Origin: Hyphomonadaceae bacterium
GTDB taxonomy: Bacteria; Pseudomonadota; Alphaproteobacteria; Caulobacterales; Maricaulaceae
Assembly: GCA_013001295.1 (NCBI GenBank)
Contig: JABDMW010000038.1
Coordinates: 1-64,000 of the forward strand
DNA length: 64,000 nucleotides
Direction of reading: 5' to 3'
Position numbers and translations under genes: made by a program. Shown here one piece after another: positions 49,561 through 58,429 of the stretch. The notes beneath the pieces were generated by a model. It did not search any database. It was not told the DNA's origin and worked only from the letters and a program-made list of their open reading frames with translations. Every line of letters starts with the position of its first letter. Positions within the stretch are counted from its first letter, which is position 1.

Positions 49561-50936
49561 TCTGTGGCTTGATCAAGGTTTTCAACGTCGGCGACTGAGG
49601 TTGCCTTGATCGTCAATATCTCCGCAAGTTTGTCGAAAGCTTTTGTAGCATCGGCATCTCCGAGGGAGCCAACAAACCCGTCCAGTGATGGGTAAATTTC
49701 AATGGCATTATCGATAACGGGGTCCGAGCCGCTGGCATAAAGACCGGATTGGATCAGGGGGCGCGCATCTTCATATGCACCAATCAGGGCTCGACCTTTA
49801 TTCAATATCTCATTCTCTTCCGGGCTTGCCGCCTCGGGGAGAGAGCGTGAAACGCTACGTCTGACATCGATCGCCGGGTAGCGGCCGCGTTCGGCAATCT
49901 CACGGTCTAAAACAATATGACCATCCAGAATGCCGCGCACCATGTCCGCAATCGGTTCTTCCATATTGGAACCGGCGACAAGTACACTAAAGACGGCGGT
50001 AATATCACCGGAGCCGTCAATTCCGGGCCCGGTCCGTTCGCACAAAGCCGCCAGAGCCCTGAACGTTGAAGGCGGATATGCCCGAAGGGACGGAATTTCT
50101 CCGGCGGTCAAGGCCACATCACGGTGCGCTTCAGCAAACCGTGTAATCGAGTCAAACAAGACCAGTACTTGCTTTCCCTCGTCGCGGAAGCTTTCCGCCG
50201 TTGTCAATGCTAGGAGTGCTGTTCTCAATTTGAGGGCAGACGGGTCGTTCGATGTTGCAACGAAAACGATTGATTTCTCCATGCCTTCTTCGCCCAATGT
50301 GTTTTCCACAAATGAACGAACTTCCCGGCCACGCTCCCCGATCAAAGCAATGATAATGACATCGGCTTTCGTTCCGCGCGCTAGGGCAGCAAGGAGTGTC
50401 GACTTTCCAATACCGGAACCGGCAAATAGCCCCATTCTTTGTCCTTGGCACAGCGGTAGAAAGGTATCGATCGCGGCAATACCGGTATCGAGGCGTGATC
50501 CGAGCGGTTTTCTTAAAATTGCCGGGGGCGGTTTATTGCGGAGCGGTAATTTGGTAGGTCCCTCAAGCGGTGTTTGGCCATCCACAGTACGCGCAGAGTG
50601 ATCCAGAACCTTACCTATCCAGTCACTCGAAGGTGATACAAGACTTTCCGGTTTGAAATATGCGCGGCTTCCCACACGAATACCGAATGGGTCATTGTAC
50701 ATAATCGCAATCGCTTCATCAGGATTCAGGGCAATGATTTCACCTGTCATCATGGATCCGGTTGGTGTTTTAATCTCTATTTGATCGCCTAATCCTATGG
50801 CGATGCTCAGCCCCTGTATGTGGACTGATTGTGAAACGACGCGCGTAACTTGACCCCAGATTTTCTTCGAGGATTCTATCGAGGCGAGCGAGACGGCTTG
50901 TTCAAATTTTGTCGCGGCTGGATTGACAATCGTCAT
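49557..50936 (-). CDS. fliI: Flagellar export ATPase FliI
   Basis: 459 residues. It has an N-terminal beta-barrel (about 20-100), a Walker A loop GLFAGSGIGKSTLLAALARG near residues 165-185, a Walker B stretch KQVLVLFDSITRFAEAHRD near residue 255, and the VRGILDGHIVLDREIAERGR region near residue 335. FliI unfolds and delivers substrates to the FlhA-FlhB gate. It is transcribed alone, opposite to its neighbours, which is unusual given that fliH is 21 kb away. Two imperfect CtrA-type boxes lie between it and flgB. Confidence 0.96.
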   Translation of the reverse strand: MTIVNPAATKFEQAVSLASIESSKKIWGQVTRVVSQSVHIQGLSIAIGLGDQIEIKTPTGSMMTGEIIALNPDEAIAIMYNDPFGIRVGSRAYFKPESLVSPSSDWIGKVLDHSARTVDGQTPLEGPTKLPLRNKPPPAILRKPLGSRLDTGIAAIDTFLPLCQGQRMGLFAGSGIGKSTLLAALARGTKADVIIIALIGERGREVRSFVENTLGEEGMEKSIVFVATSNDPSALKLRTALLALTTAESFRDEGKQVLVLFDSITRFAEAHRDVALTAGEIPSLRAYPPSTFRALAALCERTGPGIDGSGDITAVFSVLVAGSNMEEPIADMVRGILDGHIVLDREIAERGRYPAIDVRRSVSRSLPEAASPEENEILNKGRALIGAYEDARPLIQSGLYASGSDPVIDNAIEIYPSLDGFVGSLGDADATKAFDKLAEILTIKATSVADVENLDQATD

Positions 50937-50964
50937 GCTTTCACTTTCAAATCAGAAGGTGTTA

Positions 50965-51012
50965 TTAATATTTTGTTCAACTTATAAGAGTAATCGTTAG
51001 ATATTCATTAAC
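50965..51012. promoter_or_regulatory. Imperfect CtrA-type boxes between fliI and flgB
   Basis: TTAA-TATTTTG-TTCA (50965-50979) and TTAG-ATATTCA-TTAAC (50997-51012) each match TTAA-N7-TTAA at seven of eight bases. They sit in the 99-bp divergent promoter region of fliI and the flgB operon. The matches are weak singly, and the pair in one short promoter is the main support. Confidence 0.3.
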
Positions 51013-51035
51013 CACAAGAAAATGAAGACACCTAT

Positions 51036-51398
51036 ATGTTCAACGATATAAAAATATTGCAAAACATGTCCGCGCTCGCGTCTCATGCGGAAAAGCGCCA
51101 CGCCTTGATCGCTGAAAATATCGCCAATGCAGATACGCCCGGTTTCAAGGCAAAAGATCTTCAGCCTTTTTCCGAAATTTACAAAAAAGCGGCACAGAAT
51201 GGCCAAAAGATCGGCGCGTTGGAAGCAAAAGTTCAATTGATGGAAGCCGGGGATATCGCATCGCCCAATGGAAACACTGTTTCATTGGAGCAACAGACAA
51301 TGTTGGCTGCACAAACCAAAGGCGAACATGAAATGGCGCTGGCTGTTTATCGCAAGACGCTTGAAATGATGAAAATGGCTATTGGGAAAAATATATAA
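51036..51398 (+). CDS. flgB: Flagellar proximal rod protein FlgB
   Basis: 120 residues of normal length. The rod motif IAENIANADTPGFKAKDLQP lies at about 29-48, and the C-terminal helix (MALAVYRKTLEMMKMAIGKN) completes the D0 coil. It is the first gene of the long rightward operon flgB-flgC-fliE-fliQ-flhA-fliR-flhB. FlgB sits at the base of the rod next to FliE. Confidence 0.95.
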   Translation: MFNDIKILQNMSALASHAEKRHALIAENIANADTPGFKAKDLQPFSEIYKKAAQNGQKIGALEAKVQLMEAGDIASPNGNTVSLEQQTMLAAQTKGEHEMALAVYRKTLEMMKMAIGKNI

Positions 51399-51470
51399 AG
51401 ATAGAATTCGAACATCTCAGGATTTTGATGTTCAACAAGCGAATTACTTAGGAAACGCAGGAGGCGTATA

Positions 51471-51869
51471 ATGAGTTTTAATCCGATAAAAAGCGCGATG
51501 CATGCCGCGAGCAGTGGCATGAATGCGCAGTCTTTCCGTATGCGGGTGGTTAGTGAAAACCTGTCCAATGCGGACACGCACGGGTATCAACGAAAACAGA
51601 TTTCTTTCAAAAATGAATTGGATCGCATTTCAGGTCAAAACAGTGTGCAGATCAAGAACGTTACCTTGGATCGATCATTGGGTGAGCAGTTGTATGATCC
51701 AGCGCATCCTCTGTCTGATGCGGACGGATATGTTGTTATGTCTAATGTCGACATGATGCTTGAACTTGCAGATGCCCGCGAAGCAGGTCGAAGCTACGAA
51801 GCCAATCTTTCAACGTTTAGACAGGCTGCGCAAATGTATAGCAGCCTGATCGGATTGCTACGGCGGTAG
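51471..51869 (+). CDS. flgC: Flagellar rod protein FlgC
   Basis: 132 residues. It has MHAASSGMNAQSFRMRVVSE, then NLSNADTHGYQRKQISFKN, and the C-terminal EAGRSYEANLSTFRQAAQMY. A strong CAGGAGG site lies before the ATG. Adjacent fliE follows after 9 bp. Together FlgB, FlgC and FliE make the proximal rod and its junction with the MS ring. Confidence 0.95.
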   Translation: MSFNPIKSAMHAASSGMNAQSFRMRVVSENLSNADTHGYQRKQISFKNELDRISGQNSVQIKNVTLDRSLGEQLYDPAHPLSDADGYVVMSNVDMMLELADAREAGRSYEANLSTFRQAAQMYSSLIGLLRR

Positions 51870-51878
51870 GGGAACAAA

Positions 51879-52193
51879 ATGGAATCTTCATCACTCGGGG
51901 CTCTCCGTCAATATGACATAGCCAAAAAGGCGCTCACGCCTGACATGAAATCCGGTCAGGCTAAAGCTGAAATCGGCGCAGACAAAACGAGCGCGATAGC
52001 CAAAGGTGCACAGGAATTTGCGCAGGTCTTTGAAAATGTCGATCAGGCAACAAATGCGATGAGCGCGGGAACAGCGGATCCACATTCTGTTGTCGAAGCA
52101 CTTGCAACTGCAGAAATTGCGCTTGAGACGGCGGTAACGATTCGCAATCGCGTTGTCGAAGCCTATCAAGAACTATTGCGAATGCCGGTCTAG
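51879..52193 (+). CDS. fliE: MS-ring/rod junction protein FliE
   Basis: 104 residues. The C-terminal half has the FliE signature: DPHSVVEALATAEIALETAV, TIRNRVVEAYQELLRMPV. It connects the rod to the MS ring and export gate and is one of the first export substrates. The N-terminal 40 residues are Lys/Ala-rich and poorly conserved, as usual. fliQ follows after 24 bp. Confidence 0.93.
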   Translation: MESSSLGALRQYDIAKKALTPDMKSGQAKAEIGADKTSAIAKGAQEFAQVFENVDQATNAMSAGTADPHSVVEALATAEIALETAVTIRNRVVEAYQELLRMPV

Positions 52194-52217
52194 TTCAGAC
52201 CTCATATCAGGATAATC

Positions 52218-52481
52218 ATGTCAGAATCTGAAATCCTCTCTGTACTCCGCGAATTTCTCTGGGGGGCTGTACAGATATCCATGCCGATCTTGGCAGCTGC
52301 CTTGATCGTTGGATTGATTATCGGTCTTTTGCAAGCACTGACTTCTATTCAGGAAATGACCCTGACTTTTGTACCTAAGCTCGCCGTGATGTTGATCGTT
52401 TTTTATATGTCCGCCGGATATATGGCTCGCGTTATTGTCGGGCTGTTTGATAGTCAAGTCATTCCCATGATTGCCAGGTAG
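52218..52481 (+). CDS. fliQ: Flagellar export gate protein FliQ
   Basis: 87 residues with two membrane helices (about 18-38 and 52-74) and the FliQ signature LIVGLIIGLLQALTSIQEMT, LTFVPKLAVMLIVFYMSAGY. Four FliQ subunits surround the FliP-FliR pore. flhA begins 10 bp later. Confidence 0.95.
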   Translation: MSESEILSVLREFLWGAVQISMPILAAALIVGLIIGLLQALTSIQEMTLTFVPKLAVMLIVFYMSAGYMARVIVGLFDSQVIPMIAR

Positions 52482-52491
52482 GAGCCGCCCT

Positions 52492-54573
52492 ATGCCAAAG
52501 CTCTCCTGGTCAGCTTTGAAAAACCCAACTGTCATGCTTTCAGTTGGCCTGATGATCATCATCATCATGATGGTTCTGCCTGTGCCCTCTTGGGTTCTCG
52601 ACGCCGGATTAACGGCTTCTTTTGCATTCGCAATCCTTATTTTTACGATCACGCTTTTTATCGAGCGGCCCCTGGATTTTTCATCCTTTCCCGCAGTATT
52701 GCTCGCGTCACTCCTGTTGCGGCTCTCGTTAAATATTTCTTCGACCAAACTGATCATTGGCAATGGCCATACAGGGTCGAGTGCCGCCGGGGGAGTTATT
52801 GAAGGATTCGCCATGTTTATCATGGGCGGAAACGTATTTATCGGTCTGATCGTGTTCTCCGTCCTTGTCATCGTAAATTTCATGGTGATTACCAAAGGCG
52901 CGGGCCGCATGGCCGAGGTGGGCGCGAGATTCGCTTTAGATGCCATGCCCGGCAAACAAATGGCCATTGATGCAGACGTGGCGGCTGGCGCAATCTCGCA
53001 TCAAGAAGCGCACGCAAGACGAAATTTGGAACAAGAAGAGACCGCGTTTTTGGGATCACTGGACGGCGTTTCGAAATTCATGAAAGGGGATGCAATTGCT
53101 GGGCTCTTGATAACATTTCTCAATCTCGTCGCCGGGATGGCCATTGGGATGGGCGTCCACAAAATCGGGTTTGGCGAGGCAATCAAAAATTACTCGATTC
53201 TGACCGTCGGTGACGGCATGGTTTCTCAAATTCCAGCGGTTATCATCTCTATCGCAGCGGGGTTATTGTTAGCGAAAGGCAAAGGTGAAGGCACGGTTGA
53301 TTTCGCTTTGTTCAGTCAGTTTACCAAATATCCTGCAGCCTTAATTGCAGTCGCAGCGATCATGCTCGTGTTTGCATTTCTTCCAGGATTACCGTTTGTG
53401 CCGTTTTTAGTCGGCGCAGCGCTGCTTGGCTTTGCTGCCTATCGCTCAATTCTGGCGCAGGCTAAAGAGACTGAAAAGGAAACGACAGAGAACATTGAAG
53501 ATAACCGGGACGTAAAACCACTCCTCGGAGACACACTCGATATTGACGAAATTCATGTGGAGCTGTCAAAGGAACTCGTCTCCATTGTAATGGGCGAAGA
53601 TATGGGCTTTGATCAACGGGTCGAAAAAATCCGCAAATATATCGCCGCAGAATTCGGATTCGTGCTACCCGCTATTCGCCTAACCGACAACTCACTCTTG
53701 GATGCGGATACATACAAAATAAAAATTCAAGGCGCAGAGGTGGCATCAAACCTTCTCAAGCCGGGACATGTAATGGCGCTTATTGAGGAAGGTGACCATC
53801 CCGAGATAAAAGGCGTCAATACGCGTGAGCCAGTTTACAATGCCTCAGCGCGTTGGGTGCCCAAGGTCGAACAAGACGAGCTTATGATGCTGGGTATTCC
53901 AACGGTAGAAGTTACGGAAGTCTTGGCAACGCATCTGCTTGAAATCGTACAGGCTAACTTTACGAAACTCCTGACCCGCCGCTCACTCCGCGAAACGCTG
54001 GATACATTTAAAAACGTAAGCGATGCGGAGCGGGCTGCGTCTAATAAAAAACTGCTTGAGGAGTTTTTGCCGGACAAAGTGCCATTGGAAACCCTGCAAG
54101 GCGTGATGCGTCTTCTTCTCGAGGAAAGGATATCAATCAGAAATATTCCGGTCATTCTGGAAACCATCGCCGAGGGCAAAGCCACTTTAAATGCGGTGGA
54201 GCAATTGGCCGATTTCGTTCGCCATCGGCTCAGCTATCAATTCGTGACAAAGTTAAGAGATGATCAAGGGCGACTGCCACTGGTGCAGATCGGCCCCGAT
54301 TGGGAAACATTGTTTAACGAACACGAAGTTCGAGATGACACCGGACGCAGCGATATAGCGCTTCCGCCAGAGACGTTTAACAAACTAGCAGACTCCGTGA
54401 GGTCGGAGCTGGATACGTCCGCGGTAAAAGGGTGTTATGCAGCGGTGGCAACAAGCGCAAAACGCCGCCGGTTTCTCAGCACTGTTCTGGCGGCCAAAGG
54501 CATCCGAAATCCGGTGTTGTCATATGATGAAATTACCGTCTCTGAACGTCCGGCGATCGTCGGCGTGGTTTGA
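52492..54573 (+). CDS. flhA: Flagellar export gate protein FlhA
   Basis: 693 residues. Eight membrane helices occupy about 1-325. The cytoplasmic FHIPEP motif region is seen in VMVITKGAGRMAEVGARFAL, DAMPGKQMAIDADVAAGAI, followed by the large ring-forming domain (about 360-690, including HLLEIVQANFTKLLTRRSLR). Nine FlhA subunits form the docking ring for export substrates. I start at the ATG at 52492 with a TAGGAG site. An in-frame start at 52471 would overlap fliQ and add a hydrophilic extension. fliR follows after 8 bp. Confidence 0.96.
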   Translation: MPKLSWSALKNPTVMLSVGLMIIIIMMVLPVPSWVLDAGLTASFAFAILIFTITLFIERPLDFSSFPAVLLASLLLRLSLNISSTKLIIGNGHTGSSAAGGVIEGFAMFIMGGNVFIGLIVFSVLVIVNFMVITKGAGRMAEVGARFALDAMPGKQMAIDADVAAGAISHQEAHARRNLEQEETAFLGSLDGVSKFMKGDAIAGLLITFLNLVAGMAIGMGVHKIGFGEAIKNYSILTVGDGMVSQIPAVIISIAAGLLLAKGKGEGTVDFALFSQFTKYPAALIAVAAIMLVFAFLPGLPFVPFLVGAALLGFAAYRSILAQAKETEKETTENIEDNRDVKPLLGDTLDIDEIHVELSKELVSIVMGEDMGFDQRVEKIRKYIAAEFGFVLPAIRLTDNSLLDADTYKIKIQGAEVASNLLKPGHVMALIEEGDHPEIKGVNTREPVYNASARWVPKVEQDELMMLGIPTVEVTEVLATHLLEIVQANFTKLLTRRSLRETLDTFKNVSDAERAASNKKLLEEFLPDKVPLETLQGVMRLLLEERISIRNIPVILETIAEGKATLNAVEQLADFVRHRLSYQFVTKLRDDQGRLPLVQIGPDWETLFNEHEVRDDTGRSDIALPPETFNKLADSVRSELDTSAVKGCYAAVATSAKRRRFLSTVLAAKGIRNPVLSYDEITVSERPAIVGVV

Positions 54574-54581
54574 CGCGCTAA

Positions 54582-55370
54582 ATGGACGCTTTGTCTCAAC
54601 TCGCCGAACTCATCCTCGAGAACGCTGAATTCGTTGTACCTGTAATTGCCATTTTTTCGAGAGTGTCTTTGTTTGTCTTTATGTTACCCGGTCTGGGGGA
54701 GGTCAACATACCGGTTCGCGTTCGTCTCTCAGTAGCTTTTTTGCTGACATGGATGTTGGTTCCCATGATCGCCCCGACCATTGACGCGCAATCTCTGACT
54801 TTGGCCAACTCGACCTTGTTGATCCTGAAAGAAAGTTTTTACGGATTTTTATTGGGGTTTGCGTTTCGCGTCATGGTGTTTGGTCTCCAGATCACCGGCA
54901 GCATTATTTCACAATCGATGTCGCTTTCCCAAATCTTTGGCGAAGGTATCACCACGGAACCGAATACGACCATGAGCACACTGTTCATGCTGGCCGGTAT
55001 TACACTGGCGATAACCATGGATTTACATATCATGGCGATTGGCGTTTTTGTTGGCAGCTTTGAGACCTTTCCGCTTGGAACCTCGCCTGCCGGCGACGAA
55101 ACAGCATATTGGGTCGCCCAAAGGTTTGCCGGCGTTTTTAGTTTCTCGCTCGCGCTCGCTTTGCCGTTTATGATTCTCAATTTTGTCTACAATCTCATTC
55201 TTGGATTTCTGAACCGGGCGATGCCACAGTTAATGGTATCCTTTGTCGGCATGCCTGCAATTACAGGCGCTGGTATTTTTCTCCTCGTTTTATCGGCGGG
55301 GTCGATTTTGATGCTCTGGATGTCAGAATATAACAGCGCCTTCAGTGAATTTCCGGGGATCATCCCGTGA
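54582..55370 (+). CDS. fliR: Flagellar export gate protein FliR
   Basis: 262 residues with about six hydrophobic helices. FliR signatures are FSRVSLFVFMLPGLGEVNIP near the N-terminus, ITGSIISQSMSLSQIFGEGI in the middle, and LILGFLNRAMPQLMVSFVGM near residue 210. One FliR completes the FliP5-FliQ4-FliR1 pore. Its stop overlaps the flhB GTG start by four bases (GTGA). Confidence 0.95.
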   Translation: MDALSQLAELILENAEFVVPVIAIFSRVSLFVFMLPGLGEVNIPVRVRLSVAFLLTWMLVPMIAPTIDAQSLTLANSTLLILKESFYGFLLGFAFRVMVFGLQITGSIISQSMSLSQIFGEGITTEPNTTMSTLFMLAGITLAITMDLHIMAIGVFVGSFETFPLGTSPAGDETAYWVAQRFAGVFSFSLALALPFMILNFVYNLILGFLNRAMPQLMVSFVGMPAITGAGIFLLVLSAGSILMLWMSEYNSAFSEFPGIIP

Positions 55371-56449
55371 GTAGCGAAGGTGCAAGCGACGGCCAGGAAA
55401 AGTCATTTGATGCGTCTGAGCAGAAAATCAAAAAATCGAGAGAGCAGGGCGATACAGCGCAGTCAACAGAAACAAGCACATTCGTCCTGTATCTAGGGTT
55501 TGCACTCACCGTTTTATTGGCTGGCGACGCGGTCGTTAAAGGTATCTATTCTTCTCTGCTCATTATTATCAGCCGACCTGGACAGGTTGCCAGTAATGTT
55601 CTGATTGAGAAACAGGGCTTTGTCTTGCAGGATGTGTTGGGGCAAATCGTTCTCTACGCGTTTCCCGTGCTCGTCATACCCGGAGTATTCATTATTTTAT
55701 CGCTGGTCATTCAACAATCAATCGTTGTTGCACCTGTGAAGATTAAGCCCAAGCTTTCCAAAATCGGATTAATCTCTAATGCGAAACAAAAATATGGCCC
55801 CGGCGGCTTGGCGGAATTTCTGAAACGACTGGCGAAGCTGTTATTTGTGGCAGCAATCGCTTTGTATTATTTTACGCAGGAATTTCCGACCCTCCCGGCG
55901 TTAAGCGGTGTTTCTCCAAATTACCTGATTACTGAACTCAAGGATGATGCGCTGAAGCTCTTGCTTTACATGTTAATCGCATCGGCATTTATTGCCGCAA
56001 TTGATCTGCCCTATAAGAGATTCTCTTATTTCAAAAAACTTCGCATGACATTGCAAGAAGTGCGCGATGAGATGAAAGACAGTGAAGGAGACCCATATTT
56101 AAAACGCGAACGTCGAGCGCGCGCTGCAGCACTGACCCAAAGCACAATGTTGCAAGATATCACATCGGCGGATGTGGTTATCGTCAACCCTACACATTAT
56201 GCTGTCGCGTTAAAGTGGGCCAGGGAGGAGGGTGGAGTGCCTGTTTGCGTGGCAAAAGGTGTAGATGAAATGGCGATGCGCATTCGGGGACGGGCAGATA
56301 TGCACGACGTGCCTATCCACTCAAATCCACCATGCGCGCGATCTTTATATGCCACGGTAGAAATCGGCGATGGCATACAGCCTGAACATTATGCTGCTGT
56401 CGCAGCAGCTATTCATTATGCTGATCAATTTAAGACTGCACCATATTAA
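55367..56449 (+). CDS. flhB: Flagellar export switch protein FlhB
   Basis: 360 residues. Four membrane helices (about 30-215) precede a cytoplasmic domain with the autocleavage motif NPTH near residue 272 (VVIVNPTHYAVALKWAREEG). Cleavage there switches export from rod/hook to filament substrates under FliK control. The linker YKRFSYFKKLRMTLQEVRDE and the following Lys/Arg-rich stretch are typical. GTG start coupled to fliR. Confidence 0.96.
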   Translation: MSSEGASDGQEKSFDASEQKIKKSREQGDTAQSTETSTFVLYLGFALTVLLAGDAVVKGIYSSLLIIISRPGQVASNVLIEKQGFVLQDVLGQIVLYAFPVLVIPGVFIILSLVIQQSIVVAPVKIKPKLSKIGLISNAKQKYGPGGLAEFLKRLAKLLFVAAIALYYFTQEFPTLPALSGVSPNYLITELKDDALKLLLYMLIASAFIAAIDLPYKRFSYFKKLRMTLQEVRDEMKDSEGDPYLKRERRARAAALTQSTMLQDITSADVVIVNPTHYAVALKWAREEGGVPVCVAKGVDEMAMRIRGRADMHDVPIHSNPPCARSLYATVEIGDGIQPEHYAAVAAAIHYADQFKTAPY

Positions 56450-56466
56450 GACGGAATAACTGGTTT

Positions 56467-56895
56467 ATGGAAGTGATTAGCCAAATTTTAAAACTAAAAA
56501 AGCAATCGGTTGAAAACTCGTTAGCTGATTTTGCAAAGCAACAGGTCGCATTAGACAAAGACATACTTAAGCTCGAGAAGGATCGCGATAAAGGGCGGAG
56601 AGCAGCTATTCAAATTGCAAAATCAAATAGTCAGTTAAGTGGCGTCGATCTTCAGATTGCCCAAAAATGGTGCGACCAGTTGACAAGGCGACTTGTCTTC
56701 CTTGACGAAAAGCGATCAGCGTTACAAGCTAAGTGTGAAAATTTAAAATCTGAACTTCGCGAACTTTTAGGCAAGGTCGAATTAAGTGAAAGGCAGATCA
56801 AGGTCTCTCAGCGCAAAATACAAAATGAGCACGTCGCAGCAGCAGGTGAACGACGGTTGGAAAATTGGCGGCTCAGCAATTTAAATAAAGATTGA
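56467..56895 (+). CDS. fliJ: FliJ-like coiled-coil protein
   Basis: 142 residues, almost wholly predicted coiled coil (LADFAKQQVALDKDILKLEK, LQAKCENLKSELRELLGKVE), rich in Lys, Glu, Gln and Leu. This is the look of FliJ/YscO, the central stalk of the FliI ATPase that contacts FlhA. No other fliJ candidate is present, and it closes the export-gate operon 17 bp after flhB. The name rests on architecture and position, because FliJ sequences are poorly conserved. Confidence 0.7.
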   Translation: MEVISQILKLKKQSVENSLADFAKQQVALDKDILKLEKDRDKGRRAAIQIAKSNSQLSGVDLQIAQKWCDQLTRRLVFLDEKRSALQAKCENLKSELRELLGKVELSERQIKVSQRKIQNEHVAAAGERRLENWRLSNLNKD

Positions 56896-57075
56896 TCGAT
56901 CATTTGCAGCTCACGCGTAACGCAAATAAGTGACCGCAAATGGCCCGGCATTACCAGGGTTACCGACTTCAGTCGCCTCGTACGCGCGGACCTGCGTGAG
57001 TCGTAGGCAAGCTTTCGCAAATCACTTTAGAAAATAAACACGCTTAAAGTGTGGCGAGCAGCAAAGGAAAAACAA

Positions 57076-57429
57076 ATGCAAAACCAACAATCAATGTCTG
57101 TTGAAAAATCCGCAATAAATGCACACGAGCATTTGCCGGATATTGTCGAGGAATACAAGGCTATTTCTCTCAAACTATTCGAATTTTCTGATATCTCCGA
57201 TGTGACCGCGGAAGAGCAGGCAAAAATAACTATTCGGGAAACAGCGCTGCTGGATCGACAATCCAGTTTGATGGAGACAGCCCTGTCTACACCGGTAACG
57301 TCCATAGAAGATGCCAAAGCATTATTAAGCCTATGGCATCTTGACGTTGTTCAGAGTGCCATGCCCGGCAGTCTGGATGCTTCCGATGAACTGGTTGCCG
57401 CAGCTTACCATTTTATTTCTAAAACTTAG
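57076..57429 (+). CDS. Small protein of unknown function (117 aa)
   Basis: 117 residues from the ATG at 57076, with AAAGGA eight bases upstream. A start at 57049 has no ribosome site. Acidic, helical, no signal peptide or membrane helix (HLPDIVEEYKAISLKLFEFS, SIEDAKALLSLWHLDVVQS). I do not recognise a family. It lies between the flagellar operon and an XRE regulator gene that follows after 36 bp, possibly forming a two-gene unit with that regulator. Confidence 0.6.
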   Translation: MQNQQSMSVEKSAINAHEHLPDIVEEYKAISLKLFEFSDISDVTAEEQAKITIRETALLDRQSSLMETALSTPVTSIEDAKALLSLWHLDVVQSAMPGSLDASDELVAAAYHFISKT

Positions 57430-57465
57430 GCCCAATACCGATTAACAAATAAACACGGAGGTCAA

Positions 57466-57762
57466 ATGAGAATTGCGAAGCCAAGATCTGCAACATATGT
57501 AGATATTCATGTTGGCATACGTTTGAAAGTGTTGCGAAAATCCAATCAACTCTCGCAAAGCAATTTGGGAGACGAAATAGGTGTTACATTTCAACAAATT
57601 CAGAAATACGAACGCGGGACTAATCGCATAAGTGTAAGTAGGTTATGGCAATTTTGTGAATTTTTCGAAGTGAATCCAGATTTTTTTTACCGCGGAATAA
57701 AGCGTCAACGCGCGCGTTCCCCTAATTCTGTAAATCAATCTCGGCACCCCGTTTCTCATTAA
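57466..57762 (+). CDS. XRE-family (Cro/CI-type) DNA-binding protein 1
   Basis: 98 residues. The helix-turn-helix spans about 17-72: VGIRLKVLRKSNQLSQSNLG, then VTFQQIQKYERGTNRISVSR, LWQFCEFFEVNPDFFY. There is no further domain, so it is a simple DNA-binding dimer. A strong GGAGG site precedes the ATG. Its recognition region is close to that of the convergent XRE protein at 58016 (FQQIQK-ERG-NR--RLWQFC), so the two are paralogues that may compete for the same operators. A structured RNA gene candidate follows. Confidence 0.88.
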   Translation: MRIAKPRSATYVDIHVGIRLKVLRKSNQLSQSNLGDEIGVTFQQIQKYERGTNRISVSRLWQFCEFFEVNPDFFYRGIKRQRARSPNSVNQSRHPVSH

Positions 57763-57773
57763 CTGATTGTTAG
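57759..57773 (+). promoter_or_regulatory. Near-match CtrA box with -10 element for ncRNA candidate
   Basis: TTAA-CTGATTG-TTAG (57759-57773) matches the CtrA half-sites at seven of eight bases and overlaps the XRE stop codon. TATAAT at 57776-57781 directly follows and would serve as the -10 element, leaving the box over the -35 region, as in CtrA-activated promoters. Predicted transcript start is near 57788. Confidence 0.35.
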
Positions 57774-57787
57774 TGTATAATAATTAA

Positions 57788-57969
57788 ATACACCAATAAG
57801 AGGTATTTCGCACACGTTTTTATCTCTTGACTTGGGAGTGGTTTTTTTCACCAAAGGAAATGCTCCCGCCTAATTCTTGGTTTAGCAATCTATTCCCAAC
57901 GATCAGTTGCTAAATCAAGATGTCTTTCTTGTGGATTTACCCGCTCGACCAAAGTCGAGCGGGTTTTTT
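57788..57969 (+). ncRNA. Candidate structured small RNA
   Basis: An intergenic transcript of about 180 nt is predicted from TATAAT at 57776 to a perfect terminator. Within it, GGGAG (57834-57838) can pair with CTCCC (57863-57867). CTTGGTTTAGCAA (57876-57888) pairs with TTGCTAAATCAAG (57907-57919) over 13 positions with one G-U pair. The terminator stem is at 57940-57963. No coding frame with a ribosome site is present. It lies between two convergent XRE paralogues. The family is not recognised, and the 5' end is inferred only from the -10-like sequence. Confidence 0.5.
57940..57969 (+). terminator. Intrinsic terminator
   Basis: CCCGCTCGAC (57940-57949) pairs with GTCGAGCGGG (57954-57963) around CAAA, followed by six T residues. 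It is rightward, and the reverse direction has no T-run. It ends the candidate small RNA, or otherwise the XRE 1 transcript 178 bp downstream of its stop. Confidence 0.88.
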
Positions 57970-58015
57970 CAAATGATTTGCAAATAACGTTGTGGGATGA
58001 TTGCTCGTATTTCGA

Positions 58016-58429
58016 TTAGTTCTTATTGTTCGATTCACTGGCCAGCTTTTCGCAAATGCGCAAAATCGAAACTTTGAGATTATAGTCTTTTATGCGCATG
58101 AAGTTTTTTACCAATTTGAAGTTCTGGCGCGATAACATAGTTGACCATTCTTGCTGTGTAGAGCTTGGCCTACGCTGATTGTTTTGAAGTTTTTCAATCT
58201 CATCAAAAAATTGATTAGGACTCGCGCCGAGAATTTGACAAAATTGCCAAAGACGACCGGCGCCAACACGGTTTTGGCCTCTTTCGCACTTTTGAATTTG
58301 CTGGAAAGAGATTCCTGCATGATGACCTAGTTCGGTCTGCGATAGGCCTTTGGCAATTCTTAAAGCTTTCAACCGTGTTCCAATAACCAGATCCAATTCT
58401 TTTTCTGAACTGTTATTTTTTTTTCGCAT
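58016..58429 (-). CDS. XRE-family (Cro/CI-type) DNA-binding protein 2
   Basis: 137 residues. The helix-turn-helix spans about 13-70: IGTRLKALRIAKGLSQTELG, then ISFQQIQKCERGQNRVGAGR, LWQFCQILGASPNQFFDE. A 60-residue helical C-terminal extension (LVKNFMRIKDYNLKVSILRI) is absent from the paralogue at 57466 and may serve in dimerisation or partner binding. It is transcribed toward that paralogue and the small RNA candidate. The upstream 364-bp gap probably contains its promoter. Confidence 0.88.
   Translation of the reverse strand: MRKKNNSSEKELDLVIGTRLKALRIAKGLSQTELGHHAGISFQQIQKCERGQNRVGAGRLWQFCQILGASPNQFFDEIEKLQNNQRRPSSTQQEWSTMLSRQNFKLVKNFMRIKDYNLKVSILRICEKLASESNNKN

Noticed and set aside
54039-54048. 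GTCTAATAAA arm inside flhA
   Set aside because: There is no matching inverted arm at the 15-nt spacing and it lies in coding sequence. Treated as a chance match and as the background level for the operator claim.
56896-57030. c-di-GMP-I riboswitch-like words (CGCAAA, CAGGGTTACCGA) after the fliJ-like gene
   Set aside because: The words resemble the GEMM core, but the P1b and P2 stems are missing and spacing is too short. No expression platform is visible.
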